Positions 10,258 through 19,685 are shown, numbered from the stretch's first letter. The stretch is DNA of 64,000 bases from CAWAND01 sp963797485 (GCA_963797485.1 CAWCPF010000003.1:1364001-1428000), one strand, 5' to 3'. A program made the numbers and translations. Notes: generated by a model not told the origin, from the sequence alone.

Positions 10258-10611
10258 ATGGTAAAAGAACCGATTCATGTGACCGACGAGGCATTCAAGT
10301 CGAAGGTACTTGGTTCCACAGTCCCGGTGATTGTTGACTTTTGGGCTCCATGGTGTGGGCCGTGCCGGATGGTGGCGCCGGTTCTGGACAAGTTGGCCCA
10401 GGAATTCTCGGGCAAGATAATGGTTGCCAAGGTTAACACTGACGAGAACCCGGTCTGGGCCGGGAAATACGGGGTCCAGGGCATCCCGACGATGCTCTTC
10501 ATTGCCAATGGAAAACTCATCCACCAGCAGGTGGGAGCCATGCCAGAGTCCTCCCTTCGAGACATGGTCGAACAGTTTTTGGGGGTCGTCGAAGAGGCAA
10601 GCGTTAGCTGA
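10258..10611 (+). CDS. trxA: Thioredoxin
   Basis: 117 residues with the active site WCGPC (positions 32-36) in FWAPWCGPCRM, the cis-Pro segment GIPTMLF, and standard thioredoxin length. The ATG at 10258 has GGAG six bases upstream; ATG 10252 is in frame but too close to it. It would reduce protein disulfides in the cytosol with a thioredoxin reductase. The nearest TrxR-like gene (41.3-42.3 kb) lacks the usual CxxC, so the reductase partner is probably elsewhere. The gene stands alone and is followed by a strong hairpin terminator. Confidence 0.93.
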   Translation: MVKEPIHVTDEAFKSKVLGSTVPVIVDFWAPWCGPCRMVAPVLDKLAQEFSGKIMVAKVNTDENPVWAGKYGVQGIPTMLFIANGKLIHQQVGAMPESSLRDMVEQFLGVVEEASVS

Positions 10612-10637
10612 TCTCTATCCCGATCTGACCGCACATC

Positions 10638-10677
10638 AAAAGGGGCTGGCTCAACCGTATGTGAGCCAGCCCCTTTT
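10638..10677. terminator. Bidirectional intrinsic terminator between trxA and fabH
   Basis: A perfect 16-bp stem, AAAAGGGGCTGGCTCA paired with TGAGCCAGCCCCTTTT, around an 8-base loop. The A/T ends give a U tract in both directions, so it can serve thioredoxin on the plus strand and fabF-fabH on the minus strand. Confidence 0.9.
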
Positions 10678-10697
10678 GCATTTGATCAGCCCGCGGT

Positions 10698-11861
10698 TCA
10701 TTTCCTGGTTCGTCGTGCCGTCCCCGCCTTGCTTTCCGGCGTACCCTCCGCTTGCGCCCCAAAGATCAACCCCTCCAGGCGGCGCACGAGCCTGCGGAGC
10801 CAGGAGCGAACATGCGAAAGAATCGCCATGACGCGCCGCTGCTGGATCTTGGCGCTCGGGACTTCCTTCTCAACGGCCACCCATTGCACTGCCAGAGCGC
10901 CCCACGTCAGGCCGGCCCCAAATCCGACCAACATAATATCGTCACCAGGTTTGATCCGGCCGCACTCGACGGCTTCACAGACGGCCATGGGGATCGACGC
11001 GGAGGACGTGTTGCCGTAACGATCGAGGTTGACCATAAACCGTTCCATGGGTAGCCCAAGGCCGCGCGCCGCCGCTTCTATGATGCGGCGGTTTGCTTGA
11101 TGCGGGACGATCAAATCCAGATCCTCCACCGCCAACCCGGATTTCTCGGCCGCTTCTCGGGTGGCATCCGCCATGACTCGAGTGGCAAACCTGAACACTT
11201 CGCGCCCATTCATTTGGATGGCATGCAGCTTCTTGTGGACCGTCTCCAGCGTGGCGGGCATCCGGCTTCCGCCGGCGGGGATGGACAGCAAATTGCCCCC
11301 CGACCCGTCCGAACGCATCACGCCGGAGAGAACCCCCCCGGGGGTCTCGCTTGCCTGGAGCACAAACGCTCCGGCGCCGTCGCCAAAGAGGATGCACGTG
11401 CCGCGGTCGTCCCAGTCGATGAACCGTGACAAGGTTTCGGCACCAATAACCAGCGCGTTTTCGAGCGCGCCGCTGCGAATGGCCTGGGCCGCCATCTGCA
11501 CGCCGAAGATGAATCCGGAGCAGGCCGCCGACAAATCGAACGCGCCCGCGTTCACCGCGCCAAGCTGGTCCTGAACCAGGCAAGCCGTCGCCGGGAACAA
11601 GTGATCCGGTGTGGCACTGGCAACAATGATCAACTCTATTTCGTGGGGATGCAGGTCGGTCTGATCCAAGGCGCGGAAGGCGGCCTGGGTGGCCAATGAC
11701 GACGTGCTCTCGTCCTTACCAGCCACACGCCGCTCGCGGATGCCGGTCCGGGAAACGATCCACTCGTCGGACGTGTCTACAATTTTGGCGATGTCAGCAT
11801 TGGTCATGACCCGCTCGGGCGCATACATGCCCCAGCCGGTGACGTGGGCGTAGCGGGTCAT
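10698..11861 (-). CDS. fabH: 3-oxoacyl-ACP synthase III (KAS III)
   Basis: 387 residues with the full catalytic set of KAS III: Cys114 in DLSAACSGFIFG, His254 in VPHQANRRI, and Asn284 in DRYGNTSSAS. It condenses acetyl-CoA (or a branched primer) with malonyl-ACP to start fatty-acid synthesis. The last 50 or so residues beyond VQWVAVE are unusual for FabH, which normally ends near residue 320-335: they form a basic, amphipathic helix (SWLRRLVRRLEGLIFG) and a charged tail. The ATG overlaps the fabF stop as ATGA, so the two are coupled. Confidence 0.95.
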   Translation of the reverse strand: MTRYAHVTGWGMYAPERVMTNADIAKIVDTSDEWIVSRTGIRERRVAGKDESTSSLATQAAFRALDQTDLHPHEIELIIVASATPDHLFPATACLVQDQLGAVNAGAFDLSAACSGFIFGVQMAAQAIRSGALENALVIGAETLSRFIDWDDRGTCILFGDGAGAFVLQASETPGGVLSGVMRSDGSGGNLLSIPAGGSRMPATLETVHKKLHAIQMNGREVFRFATRVMADATREAAEKSGLAVEDLDLIVPHQANRRIIEAAARGLGLPMERFMVNLDRYGNTSSASIPMAVCEAVECGRIKPGDDIMLVGFGAGLTWGALAVQWVAVEKEVPSAKIQQRRVMAILSHVRSWLRRLVRRLEGLIFGAQAEGTPESKAGTARRTRK

Positions 11862-13117
11862 TGTCCGTTACCGTCGGACTCTGCCCCACCGAATATCAAG
11901 GTCGCATTGTGGCCGCCGAAGCCGAATGAGTTGGTCATGGCGTACTGCAGTCTGGCCTTGCGGGATTGATTGGGAATGTAGTCAAGGTCGCATTCGGGAT
12001 CGGGCGTTTCGTAATTAATGGTCGGGGGCAGCACGCTATCCTGGAGGGCTTTGATGCAGAAGATCAATTCGAGCGCCCCGGCGGCGCCCAACAGGTGGCC
12101 CGTCATGGACTTGGTGGACGAAATGGGCACATCGTAGGCTAGCTCGCCGAAAATGGTCTTGATGGCCGCCGTCTCGCTCTTGTCGTTCAACGGCGTGCTC
12201 GTGCCGTGGGCATTGACATAGCCGATATCCTCGATGCCCAGACCCGAATTCTCCAGCGCAAGCTTCATGCACATGGCCGCCCCGGCGCCGTTCTCGGCGG
12301 GCGCGGTGATGTGGTAGGCGTCGTTGGTGGCGGCATAACCGCGGACCTCGGCCAAGATCGGCGCACCGCGTGCGGCTGCATGTTCGAAGGACTCCAAGAT
12401 CACGCTTGCGGCGCCTTCGCCGACGACGAAACCATCCCGGTTAAAATCGAAGGGGCGGGATGCGGCTTGCGGATCGTCGTTGCGTTTGGAGATGGCATCC
12501 ATAGCATTGAAACCGCCCACGGCGATCGACACGATGGCCGCCTCTGCGCCGCCGGCCACCATTGCGTCGGCGCTCCCTCGTCGAATGATCTCGGCGGCTT
12601 CGCCGATGGCATTGGCGCTCGAGGCGCAGGCAGTGACGACCGCCATATTCGGCCCCCGCAGGCCGAATTGGATGGCCACTTGGCCGGCGGCGATGTCCGG
12701 GAGCATCATAGGCACAAGGAAAGGGCTGATCCAGCGGGGGCCGCGCTCAGCGAACTTCTGCGTTTCGTCGAACAGCGTCCCCACGCCGCCAATTCCAGTG
12801 CCGATGATGACCCCAATTCGGTCGCGGTTTGCATCCGACACTTGCAGCCCGGCCAATTCAAGCGCCTGGGCCGAACTTACGACCGCGAATTGGGTAAATC
12901 GGTCCATGCGTCGCGCATCCCGCCGGCCCAAAACGGCCTCTGGATCGAAGCCTTTGACTTCGGCAGCAAAGGTGGTTTTGAATTCTGAGGCGTCAAACAG
13001 GGTGATGGGCCCCACACCGGACTGACCGGCGACAATTCCACGCCAGGTTGACTCGACGTCCAAACCCAACGGGCTGACGCAGCCTAGCCCGGTAACGGCC
13101 ACACGCGTGCGAGGCAA
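11858..13117 (-). CDS. fabF: 3-oxoacyl-ACP synthase II (KAS II)
   Basis: 419 residues when started at TTG 13117, which has a strong AAGGAGG six bases upstream and gives the usual N-terminus (PRTRVAVTGLGCVSPLG). The longer reading to 13249 adds 44 residues with no family support. Catalytic residues are Cys164 (VTACASSANA), His304 (NAHGTSTPLND) and His341 (SMTGHLLGAAG). It elongates acyl-ACP chains in type II fatty-acid synthesis. It is the first gene of a two-gene operon with fabH. Confidence 0.95.
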   Translation of the reverse strand: MPRTRVAVTGLGCVSPLGLDVESTWRGIVAGQSGVGPITLFDASEFKTTFAAEVKGFDPEAVLGRRDARRMDRFTQFAVVSSAQALELAGLQVSDANRDRIGVIIGTGIGGVGTLFDETQKFAERGPRWISPFLVPMMLPDIAAGQVAIQFGLRGPNMAVVTACASSANAIGEAAEIIRRGSADAMVAGGAEAAIVSIAVGGFNAMDAISKRNDDPQAASRPFDFNRDGFVVGEGAASVILESFEHAAARGAPILAEVRGYAATNDAYHITAPAENGAGAAMCMKLALENSGLGIEDIGYVNAHGTSTPLNDKSETAAIKTIFGELAYDVPISSTKSMTGHLLGAAGALELIFCIKALQDSVLPPTINYETPDPECDLDYIPNQSRKARLQYAMTNSFGFGGHNATLIFGGAESDGNGQ

Positions 13118-13303
13118 GATACTCCTCCTTGCAGCTTGGGACGACCCCTCGCTGGAGTATAACACCCCAGATTCGGATTGGGTTCGAGCCCCCGCGCCAT
13201 GTGCTAGAATGGCGCCCGCATGTCCCGGGAAAGCATCTTGGTGAGACATAACCCAGGGGTGTGAGGCCGTGGCAGACTGGTTTCACCACACAACGGCAAT
13301 GCT

Positions 13304-14254
13304 ATGCTCTTGCTGACCGGGGCGACTGGCTTCATCGGCCGCCGGCTGCTGGAAAGTCTTGTGGGATCTGAGTACGCGATCCGATGCCTTCTCAAACCCT
13401 CTCGGCACTCCCCGCGGCTGCCGCGCGGACGCTCCATCGAGATCACCGTGTCATCCTTGAGCGATCTGGGCGGGGTGCGCGCCTCCATGGTGGGCGTCAA
13501 AACCGTCATCCATCTGGCCAGTGCCGAGCGTTACGGCCCGAAAGCTGATCTGTGGCAAGCCGACGCGCTCGGCACAGAAAACCTGGTTCAGGCCGCCGCC
13601 GATGCAGGCGTTGAGCGCGTCATCTTCATGAGCCACCTGGGCGCAGATCGATCGTCTGCCTATCCGGTCCTGCGCGCCAAGGCTGCGGCCGAGGAATCGC
13701 TGCGCACGAGCGGAATAGGTTACACGATCCTGCGCAGCGGGGTCGTGTTTGGCGCCGAGGACCGGTTCACGACTGCTCTGGCCAAGCTGAGCGCTGTTCT
13801 TCCCTTCGTGTTCCCGCTTGTCGGGCAGGGCGCCACATTCGTCCAGCCACTTTGGCTCGATGATTTGGTGACAACCTTGCTCTGGATCTTGGAGGAGCCG
13901 GGGAGCGCCAATCGGACCTATGACTTGGGCGGCCCGGAGCACATAAGCCTGAGGGAATGTGTCGAACTGGTTCATCAGCGCGCAGGCATGCGGCGCTGGC
14001 TGGTCCCAACCGGGGCGCCATATCTGCGATTGCTGGTGGCCGTGCTCGAACGCGTCCTGCCTAACTCACCCGTCACGGACTATTCGCTGGACTACGTCGC
14101 CGCAAGTCGCACGACCGATCTGGACGCGCTGCCTCGGATGATCGGGATCCAACCTTCGCGCATGATTGACCGCCTGGGTTATCTGTCGGGAAGGCATTGG
14201 GGCCGAACGCTGCTAGCGGACCAAAGGCGAGCAGGCGAAGGGCAAGTCGCGTGA
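13304..14254 (+). CDS. NAD(P)-dependent epimerase/NmrA-like SDR protein
   Basis: 316 residues beginning directly with the dinucleotide-binding motif TGATGFIG. It continues as an atypical short-chain dehydrogenase fold (VIHLASAER, RVIFMSHLGAD, ILRSGVVFG, YDLGGPEHISLRE). The Tyr-x3-Lys of classical SDRs is not clear, as in NDUFA9/NmrA-like members that bind NAD(P)H without typical catalysis. It is the first of three rightward genes; its TGA overlaps the GTG of the acetyltransferase gene. The substrate is unknown. Confidence 0.8.
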   Translation: MLLLTGATGFIGRRLLESLVGSEYAIRCLLKPSRHSPRLPRGRSIEITVSSLSDLGGVRASMVGVKTVIHLASAERYGPKADLWQADALGTENLVQAAADAGVERVIFMSHLGADRSSAYPVLRAKAAAEESLRTSGIGYTILRSGVVFGAEDRFTTALAKLSAVLPFVFPLVGQGATFVQPLWLDDLVTTLLWILEEPGSANRTYDLGGPEHISLRECVELVHQRAGMRRWLVPTGAPYLRLLVAVLERVLPNSPVTDYSLDYVAASRTTDLDALPRMIGIQPSRMIDRLGYLSGRHWGRTLLADQRRAGEGQVA

Positions 14255-15132
14255 GCCCGGATATCGAAATCGGGCCCCTGGAATCCATGGACGACATGGC
14301 CCAGGTGGAGGCGCTTCAAAAAGTGGTGTGGCCGGGGAGCGACGTCGATGTCGTACCGGGCCACATCTTGATCACCATCGCGCACAATGGCGGCAGCCTC
14401 CTGGGGGCTTTTGATGGACCCCGGTTGGTCGGGTTCGTGGTCGGTTTCTTGGGCGTGGACGACAGCACGCCTGAGCGAGTGGCCATGGCCAAACTCAAGC
14501 ACTGCTCTCATATGTTGGGGGTCGATCCGGAATGGCGAGGGCAGGGGGTCGGTCTGTCTTTGAAACTGGCGCAGCGCCAAGCCGTCATCGCTCAGGGAAT
14601 CCGACTGATGACCTGGACTTATGATCCTCTGCAAAGCCGGAACGCACACCTCAACATTCGGCGGTTGGGTGGGCTGGCCCGCAACTACATCCAGGACGCC
14701 TACGGGCCGATGCGCGATCAGCTTAATCAGGGCACGCCCTCGGATCGTTTCTTGCTCGAATGGTGGATCACATCACCTAGAGTTGTATCGAGAATTGGGG
14801 ATCGCCGGCCGCCGCTTGATCTGGCCAACTTCCTGGCGGCTGGTGCGCAGAAGATTAATCCGGCAGTCTTGGGCGACGACGATCTGCTCCGGCCGCCTGA
14901 AGAACACGAACCTATGACCGGGAACCTGCTGCTGGTCGAAATCCCTGGCGAATTCGATGAACTCAAGCGCCGGGATCCGGGGCTGGCCAAGGCCTGGCGA
15001 TCGCATACGCGCGGTATCTTCCAGCAGGCGTTCGAGAAAGGCTATCTGGCCACGGACTTTGTCCATTTCCAGCAGGAGCGCTATCCGCGCTCGTACTACC
15101 TGCTGATCAATGGAGAGGGGACTCTGGGCTAG
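14251..15132 (+). CDS. GNAT-family N-acyltransferase (COG3375-like)
   Basis: 293 residues from a GTG that overlaps the previous stop (GTGA). The acyl-CoA-binding signature is LGVDPEWRGQGVGLSLKLAQR, with the beta-bulge strand LITIAHNGGSLLGAF before it and MTWTYDPLQSRNAHLNIRRLG after it. The long C-terminal half is typical of a GNAT subgroup that sits beside enolase-superfamily racemases. The racemase gene starts immediately after this stop (TAGATG). In such pairs the GNAT enzyme has been shown to N-succinylate D-amino acids. Here that activity is an inference from context. Confidence 0.8.
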   Translation: MSPDIEIGPLESMDDMAQVEALQKVVWPGSDVDVVPGHILITIAHNGGSLLGAFDGPRLVGFVVGFLGVDDSTPERVAMAKLKHCSHMLGVDPEWRGQGVGLSLKLAQRQAVIAQGIRLMTWTYDPLQSRNAHLNIRRLGGLARNYIQDAYGPMRDQLNQGTPSDRFLLEWWITSPRVVSRIGDRRPPLDLANFLAAGAQKINPAVLGDDDLLRPPEEHEPMTGNLLLVEIPGEFDELKRRDPGLAKAWRSHTRGIFQQAFEKGYLATDFVHFQQERYPRSYYLLINGEGTLG

Positions 15133-16249
15133 ATGCGCATCGAGGCCATCGAGCTGCGCCACATCCGTATGCCATTGGTCGCGCCTTTTGAGACCTCCTT
15201 CGGAGTCGAAACCGACCGCGAAGCCATCGTGCTGCGCGTCGAGTCTGGCGGCGTCCATGGGTGGGGGGAGTGCGTCGCCGGCAGCTGGCCCGGCTACTCC
15301 TACGAAACCGTGCGGACCGCCTGGCACATCCTGTCGGACCACATCGGGCCATTGGTCCTGGGGAAGGACCTTCTCGGTATCGAAGACTACCGATCCCAAA
15401 TCTCCCATCTCAGGGGTCATCCTTTGGCCAAGGCCGGGCTTGAATTGGCCCTCTGGGATCTGCAGGGCAGGAACGAAGGCCGGTCGTTGGCCAGCCTCCT
15501 GGGCGGCGAGCGAACGCGCGTGGCGGTTGGGGTGTCGGTGGGGATCCAGGCCAATCTCATGGCGCTGGTCGAAGTTGTGGGGGGCTACGTCGACCAGGGA
15601 TATCCTCGGGTCAAGATCAAGATCAAGCCTGGGCGAGACGTTGACGAAACCCGGGCCGTCCGCCGGGCTTTTGGCAAACTACCTCTCCAGGTCGACGCCA
15701 ATTCGGCCTACAGCTTGGACCAGGCGGACGTCTTCGAATCGATGGATGAGCTGGACCTGCTCCTGATCGAGCAGCCGTTGGCCGAGGATGACCTCGTCGA
15801 CCACAGCCGGCTGCAAAGCCGTCTCAAGACCCCGTTGTGCCTGGACGAGAGCATTCTTTCGGCGCGGCATGCGCGCCAGGCCCTGGAAATCGGCGCCTGC
15901 CGGGTAGTCAACATCAAGCCTGCCCGGGTCGGGGGTTTGAGCGAGGCGGTGGCGATCCACGATCTTTGCTGGTCCCAGGACATCCCGGTTTGGTGCGGCG
16001 GAATGCTCGAGACAGGCATCGGGCGCGCCGCCAACCTCGCCCTGGCCTCACTCCCGGGGTTCACACTGCCCGGGGATATTTCGGCCACGGATCGGTATTA
16101 CCGTCATGACATTGCCGAGCCTCAGATTCGTTCTGGAAGACGGGATGATCCGTGTCCCACAAGGTCCAGGTCTGGGGGTCGAAGTCGATCCGGAGGCCCT
16201 GGAGGCCGTCACGGTGCAGAAGGTCGAGCTCACGCCGGCACACGGCTAA
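15133..16249 (+). CDS. o-Succinylbenzoate synthase/N-succinylamino acid racemase family protein (frameshift near 3' end)
   Basis: About 371 residues when repaired. Enolase-superfamily residues are all present: Lys163/Lys165 (KIKIKPG), metal ligands Asp188 (VDANSAYS), Glu213 (LIEQPL) and Asp238 (LCLDESI), and Lys262 (NIKPARVGG). The frame breaks at about 16131, where one extra T is enough to restore a family-like C-terminus (DGMIRVPQGPGLGVEVD) ending at TAA 16247-16249. No other menaquinone genes are in view, and the partner GNAT gene is directly upstream. I therefore prefer N-succinylamino acid racemase over a MenC role in quinone synthesis; the family is known to do both. Confidence 0.82.
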
Positions 16250-16284
16250 TTCCTATCCCCTCCGATCGTGAGCGTTCTTGTTGC

Positions 16285-16785
16285 CTAGAAATTGAAGAGC
16301 CGCTGCAGCCAGGTGGCCGACGTCGCCCCCGCAAATGCAAACGCCAGCATCTTGAGGGTTTTTCCCAGCCAGGTCCATAAGAGGAATTTGGGGAGGGGCA
16401 TGCGCATTCCGCCTGCGGCCGCTCCGGCCAGGTCGAAGACAGGATTGGGGATCAGAGCCAGAATGAAAATGACGCCTGAGCCAAAGCGGCGCGTCCAGCC
16501 TTCCAGCTTCTGATACAAATCAACTCTCTCCAGCACAGCCTGGCCGCTGAAACCAGCGAGATAGCCGGTCAGCTCGCCGATCGTGGAGCCAAGGCCGGCG
16601 GCCAAGGCAACTCCATAGGGGTTGAAGATCGCTCCGGCAGCAAATGTGATGGCGACACCCGGCATCGGCAGCAGCAGTGTGGCGTTGGTGACCATGGATA
16701 GCAGGAAGATTCCGGGGTAGCCGTAACGCGCCAGCTCGACGGCACCGTCGCGTACAGAGAAGAGGAATGCCGAGATCACAATCAC
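16285..16785 (-). CDS. VTT/DedA-like membrane protein
   Basis: 166 residues with four to five hydrophobic segments and VTT-domain signatures: GYPGIFLLSMVTNATLLLPMPG, GSTIGELTGYLAG, and a final PKFLLWTWLGKTLKMLAFAFAG. The GTG at 16785 is the only in-frame start after an upstream stop, which leaves the protein short at its N-terminus. A second frame from 16852 could supply the missing residues if one extra base lies near 16800, similar to other breaks in this window. Members are thought to move lipids or act in membrane homeostasis. It is downstream of the cyclophilin gene. Confidence 0.75.
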   Translation of the reverse strand: MIVISAFLFSVRDGAVELARYGYPGIFLLSMVTNATLLLPMPGVAITFAAGAIFNPYGVALAAGLGSTIGELTGYLAGFSGQAVLERVDLYQKLEGWTRRFGSGVIFILALIPNPVFDLAGAAAGGMRMPLPKFLLWTWLGKTLKMLAFAFAGATSATWLQRLFNF

Positions 16786-16848
16786 GAGCAGGATGGCCAG
16801 GACGCGAACCAGCGTGAAGTCGCCATCCGGACAGTCCGGTTGTGTCGC

Positions 16849-17361
16849 TCAAGCCTCGACAATCTCGATGGTCTGGATGCTCACGGCAGGTGTCCGCGAG
16901 TCGTTTGGGTCCCGGGGTGGAATGGACATCAAGACATCCAGGCCTTCCACAACCTGGCCAAAGATAGAGTGCTTGTTATCCAGCCACGGCGTAGCTGTGT
17001 GCGTGATGAAAAACTGAGAACCGTTGGTGTTTGGCCCGGCATTGGCCATGGAAAGCACGCCGGACGAGTCGTGACGGAGCTTGGGGTGGAACTCGTCGTT
17101 GAAGCGATACCCCGGTCCGCCGCTGCCCGTGCCGGTGGGATCGCCGGTCTGCGCCATGAAATCTCCGATCACCCGGTGGAAAATCACGCCGTCATAAAAA
17201 CCTTCTCGGGCGAGGAAGACAAAGTTGTTGACCGTCATGGGGACTTTGTCGGCAAACAAGGCCGCCAGGATGTCGCCCTTGTCGGTCTTGATCCGTGCCT
17301 GATAAGTGTGGGTTGGGTCAATCGTTTGGCTCGGGGGCTGCGGGTACTGCCGGTTGGTCAT
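16849..17361 (-). CDS. Cyclophilin-type peptidyl-prolyl cis-trans isomerase
   Basis: 170 residues with the core cyclophilin motifs FHRVIGDFMAQTGDPTGTG, SMANAGPNTNGSQFFIT and LDNKHSIFGQVVEGLDV, including the catalytic Arg (FHRV). There is no signal peptide or lipobox, so it is cytosolic. It is the middle gene of a leftward cluster (udk, cyclophilin, VTT protein); one base separates it from the uridine kinase stop upstream. Confidence 0.93.
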   Translation of the reverse strand: MTNRQYPQPPSQTIDPTHTYQARIKTDKGDILAALFADKVPMTVNNFVFLAREGFYDGVIFHRVIGDFMAQTGDPTGTGSGGPGYRFNDEFHPKLRHDSSGVLSMANAGPNTNGSQFFITHTATPWLDNKHSIFGQVVEGLDVLMSIPPRDPNDSRTPAVSIQTIEIVEA

Positions 17362-17362
17362 C

Positions 17363-18010
17363 CTATCCTCCTTGGCGAACGTGCTGGACCAGTTGCGACT
17401 CGATGCGAGCGACCACCATATCCATGGCGACGGTGTTCAAACCGCCCTCTGGGATGATCACATCGGCATGGCGTTTGGAGGGCTCCACGAATTCCAAATG
17501 CATGGGCCGTACTGTGGTCTCGTATTGGCGGATGATGGACTCGATCGATCGGCCGCGCTCGATCATGTCCCTTTGAAGCCGCCGGATAAAACGGATATCC
17601 GGGGGGGTGTCGACGAAAATCTTGACGTCGAACAGAGCCCGCAATTCGGGTTCAGCGAAGACCAGGATACCCTCGACCAGGATCACCGGCTGGGGTTCAA
17701 GTCGCTGGGTGCGGTTCGTCCTGGCATGTGCCGAAAAGTCATACACCGGGATGTCCACGGCCACCCAGCGGCTCAGCGCTTTGAGGTGCGTGACCAGCAG
17801 CTCGGTCTCGAGAGAATCCGGATGGTCGAAATTGACCAGGGCACGCTGGGTTTCGGAAAGTTCGGATAGGTCCCGGTAGTAAGCATCATGGGGAACCAGC
17901 GCCAGGTGTTCGGCGCCCGTGCGCTCCAAGATCACCTGCGCCACGGTGGTCTTGCCCGATCCCGTTCCGCCGGCGATGCCAATCACAACCGGGGGTGTGC
18001 GGAGATTCAT
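17363..18010 (-). CDS. udk: Uridine kinase
   Basis: 215 residues from ATG 18010. The P-loop is GIAGGTGSGKTTVA, followed by the family signatures HDAYYRDLSEL, NFDHPDSLET, IPVYDFSAHAR and VILVEGILVFAEPEL. It phosphorylates uridine and cytidine for pyrimidine salvage. The longer in-frame reading to 18142 has no family support upstream of MNLRTPPVVIGI. It is the first gene of the leftward cluster. Confidence 0.93.
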   Translation of the reverse strand: MNLRTPPVVIGIAGGTGSGKTTVAQVILERTGAEHLALVPHDAYYRDLSELSETQRALVNFDHPDSLETELLVTHLKALSRWVAVDIPVYDFSAHARTNRTQRLEPQPVILVEGILVFAEPELRALFDVKIFVDTPPDIRFIRRLQRDMIERGRSIESIIRQYETTVRPMHLEFVEPSKRHADVIIPEGGLNTVAMDMVVARIESQLVQHVRQGG

Positions 18011-18283
18011 GAGTTCATTATATGCGTCAAGGGCCGCGAAGTGGGCTTTCTGGCATGCTGTTGACGCACTTCCTTGCCAAGACACCGGCCCACGTGGAAC
18101 GACCGAGATGGAGCGGGGGGCCGAGGATGAGGCGAAAGGCACTCGCTGACCGGCAACGGGGTGACGGGTGTCATTGACCGCGTGCCTTCAAAGGACCGGA
18201 CTACCCGAATTCAATCGCGCTCGACCAAGGGTATCGGATTGAGATGAAATGAGAAGGGGCCGCCCCCCTTGGGACAGCCCCTG

Positions 18284-18357
18284 AGCCAGCGGGGGGACTC
18301 GAACCCCCGACCCGCCGCTTACGAAGCGGCTGCTCTGCCGGCTGAGCTACGCTGGCT
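18284..18357 (-). tRNA. tRNA-Thr (anticodon CGT)
   Basis: 74-base cloverleaf on the minus strand. The acceptor stem is AGCCAGC with GCTGGCT. The anticodon stem GCCGC/GCGGC frames loop TTCGTAA, giving anticodon CGT for ACG codons. The T arm is GGGGG-TTCGAGT-CCCCC. CCA is not encoded. A weak GC hairpin (18255-18280) lies downstream on the same strand and may end the transcript. Confidence 0.95.
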
Positions 18358-18425
18358 GGTGGCTGGGATTATACCAATCGGCTTTCAGGGTTGGCAAGAA
18401 ACAGGCCGGGAAGGATAATACCCCC

Positions 18426-19685
18426 ATGCGCGTTGCCATGATCTCTTATCACACCTGCCCGCTGGCCACGCTGGGCGGCAAAGACACCGGCGGGATGAAT
18501 GTGTATGTGCGGGAACTGACGCGCGAATTGGGGCGGCAAGGGGTGGGGGTTGACGTCTTCACCCGCTCTCAGAGCGAGCATGTGCCGCATGTTTTGCACG
18601 ATCTTGGCCATGGCAATCGCGTGGTACACATCCCGGCTGGCGCCGAATCTCCGCTGGACAAAGGCGAGCTTCCGGAATACCTGCCCGAGTTTGTTTCCAA
18701 CATCCTGAATTTCGCCCGATCGAAATCCCTCGAATACGATCTCATCCACAGCCACTACTGGCTGTCCGGCGTGGCCGGCCTGACGTTGCGGGACCATTGG
18801 GATATCCCGCTTATCCACATGTTTCACACGCTGGGCCTCATGAAGGACCGGGTGGCGCGCACGGATTCCGAGCGCTCACCCGAATCACGCCAGCCCGCCG
18901 AGCGTGAGCTGCTCCATAAAGCTGACCGCATCGTGGCTGCAACCCCGGCCGAGCTGGCGCAGTTCCAGTGGCTCTACAAGGTGGACACCAAGAAGGTCGT
19001 CGTCATCCCGCCCGGAGTCGATGTGAGCCACTTCTATCCCATTCCGCCGGATGAGGCCAAGGAGTTCATCGGCCTGCCGCACGACAAACGCATGATCCTC
19101 TTCGTCGGGCAAATCGAGCCTTTGAAGGGGGTTGACACGTTGATTGAGGCGGCCGCACTTTTGAGAGGCACAGGCGTCCTGACCCAGGGCTGCGAATGCC
19201 TGGCCATCATCGGTGGCGAGTCGATTGAACCTCCCGAGAAGCTCACACAAGAGGCGCAACGCCTGCATGAGCTGGCCGCCAGCAAGAAGATTGAGGACAT
19301 GATCCAATTCCTTGGGCCGCAGGATCAGGACAAACTCCAGTATTACTACTCGGCCGCGGATGTCGTGGTGGTGCCTTCGCACTACGAGTCATTCGGCCTG
19401 GTCGCGCTTGAGGCCATGGCGTGCGGCAGACCGGTGGTCGCCTCGGAGACCGGCGGGCTGGCGTTTCTGATCCGTGACGGCGAGAACGGTTTCCATGTGC
19501 CGGCCGCTGACCCGCAGGCGCTGGCTGACAAGCTGACCGCCATCCTCGGGGATGCGAAACTTCGCCAGACGATCGGCCGCCGGGCGTGCGAATACGCGCA
19601 AGAGTTCGCCTGGCCCCTGATCACCGAGAGGATCCGCAAGCTCTACTCCGAAGTCGTACGGGCCCACACACCCGAGCTGGCGTGA
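18426..19685 (+). CDS. GT4-family glycosyltransferase (MshA/sucrose-phosphate-synthase-like)
   Basis: 419 residues with the two Rossmann-like domains of GT-B enzymes. The N-terminal glycine-rich loop is LGGKDTGGMNVYVRELTREL and the acceptor-side motif is LIHSHYWLSG. The C-terminal sugar-nucleotide site has FVGQIEPLKGVDTLIEAA and the E-x7-E motif in SHYESFGLVALEAMACGRPVV. The pattern is closest to D-inositol-3-phosphate glycosyltransferases and sucrose synthases. The true acceptor cannot be called, because no mshB/C/D genes are nearby. It is cytosolic, with no signal peptide. Confidence 0.88.
   Translation: MRVAMISYHTCPLATLGGKDTGGMNVYVRELTRELGRQGVGVDVFTRSQSEHVPHVLHDLGHGNRVVHIPAGAESPLDKGELPEYLPEFVSNILNFARSKSLEYDLIHSHYWLSGVAGLTLRDHWDIPLIHMFHTLGLMKDRVARTDSERSPESRQPAERELLHKADRIVAATPAELAQFQWLYKVDTKKVVVIPPGVDVSHFYPIPPDEAKEFIGLPHDKRMILFVGQIEPLKGVDTLIEAAALLRGTGVLTQGCECLAIIGGESIEPPEKLTQEAQRLHELAASKKIEDMIQFLGPQDQDKLQYYYSAADVVVVPSHYESFGLVALEAMACGRPVVASETGGLAFLIRDGENGFHVPAADPQALADKLTAILGDAKLRQTIGRRACEYAQEFAWPLITERIRKLYSEVVRAHTPELA

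Noticed and set aside
13204..13509. Leftward frame across the fabF/SDR divergence
   Set aside because: No family support, and it overlaps the start of the SDR gene.
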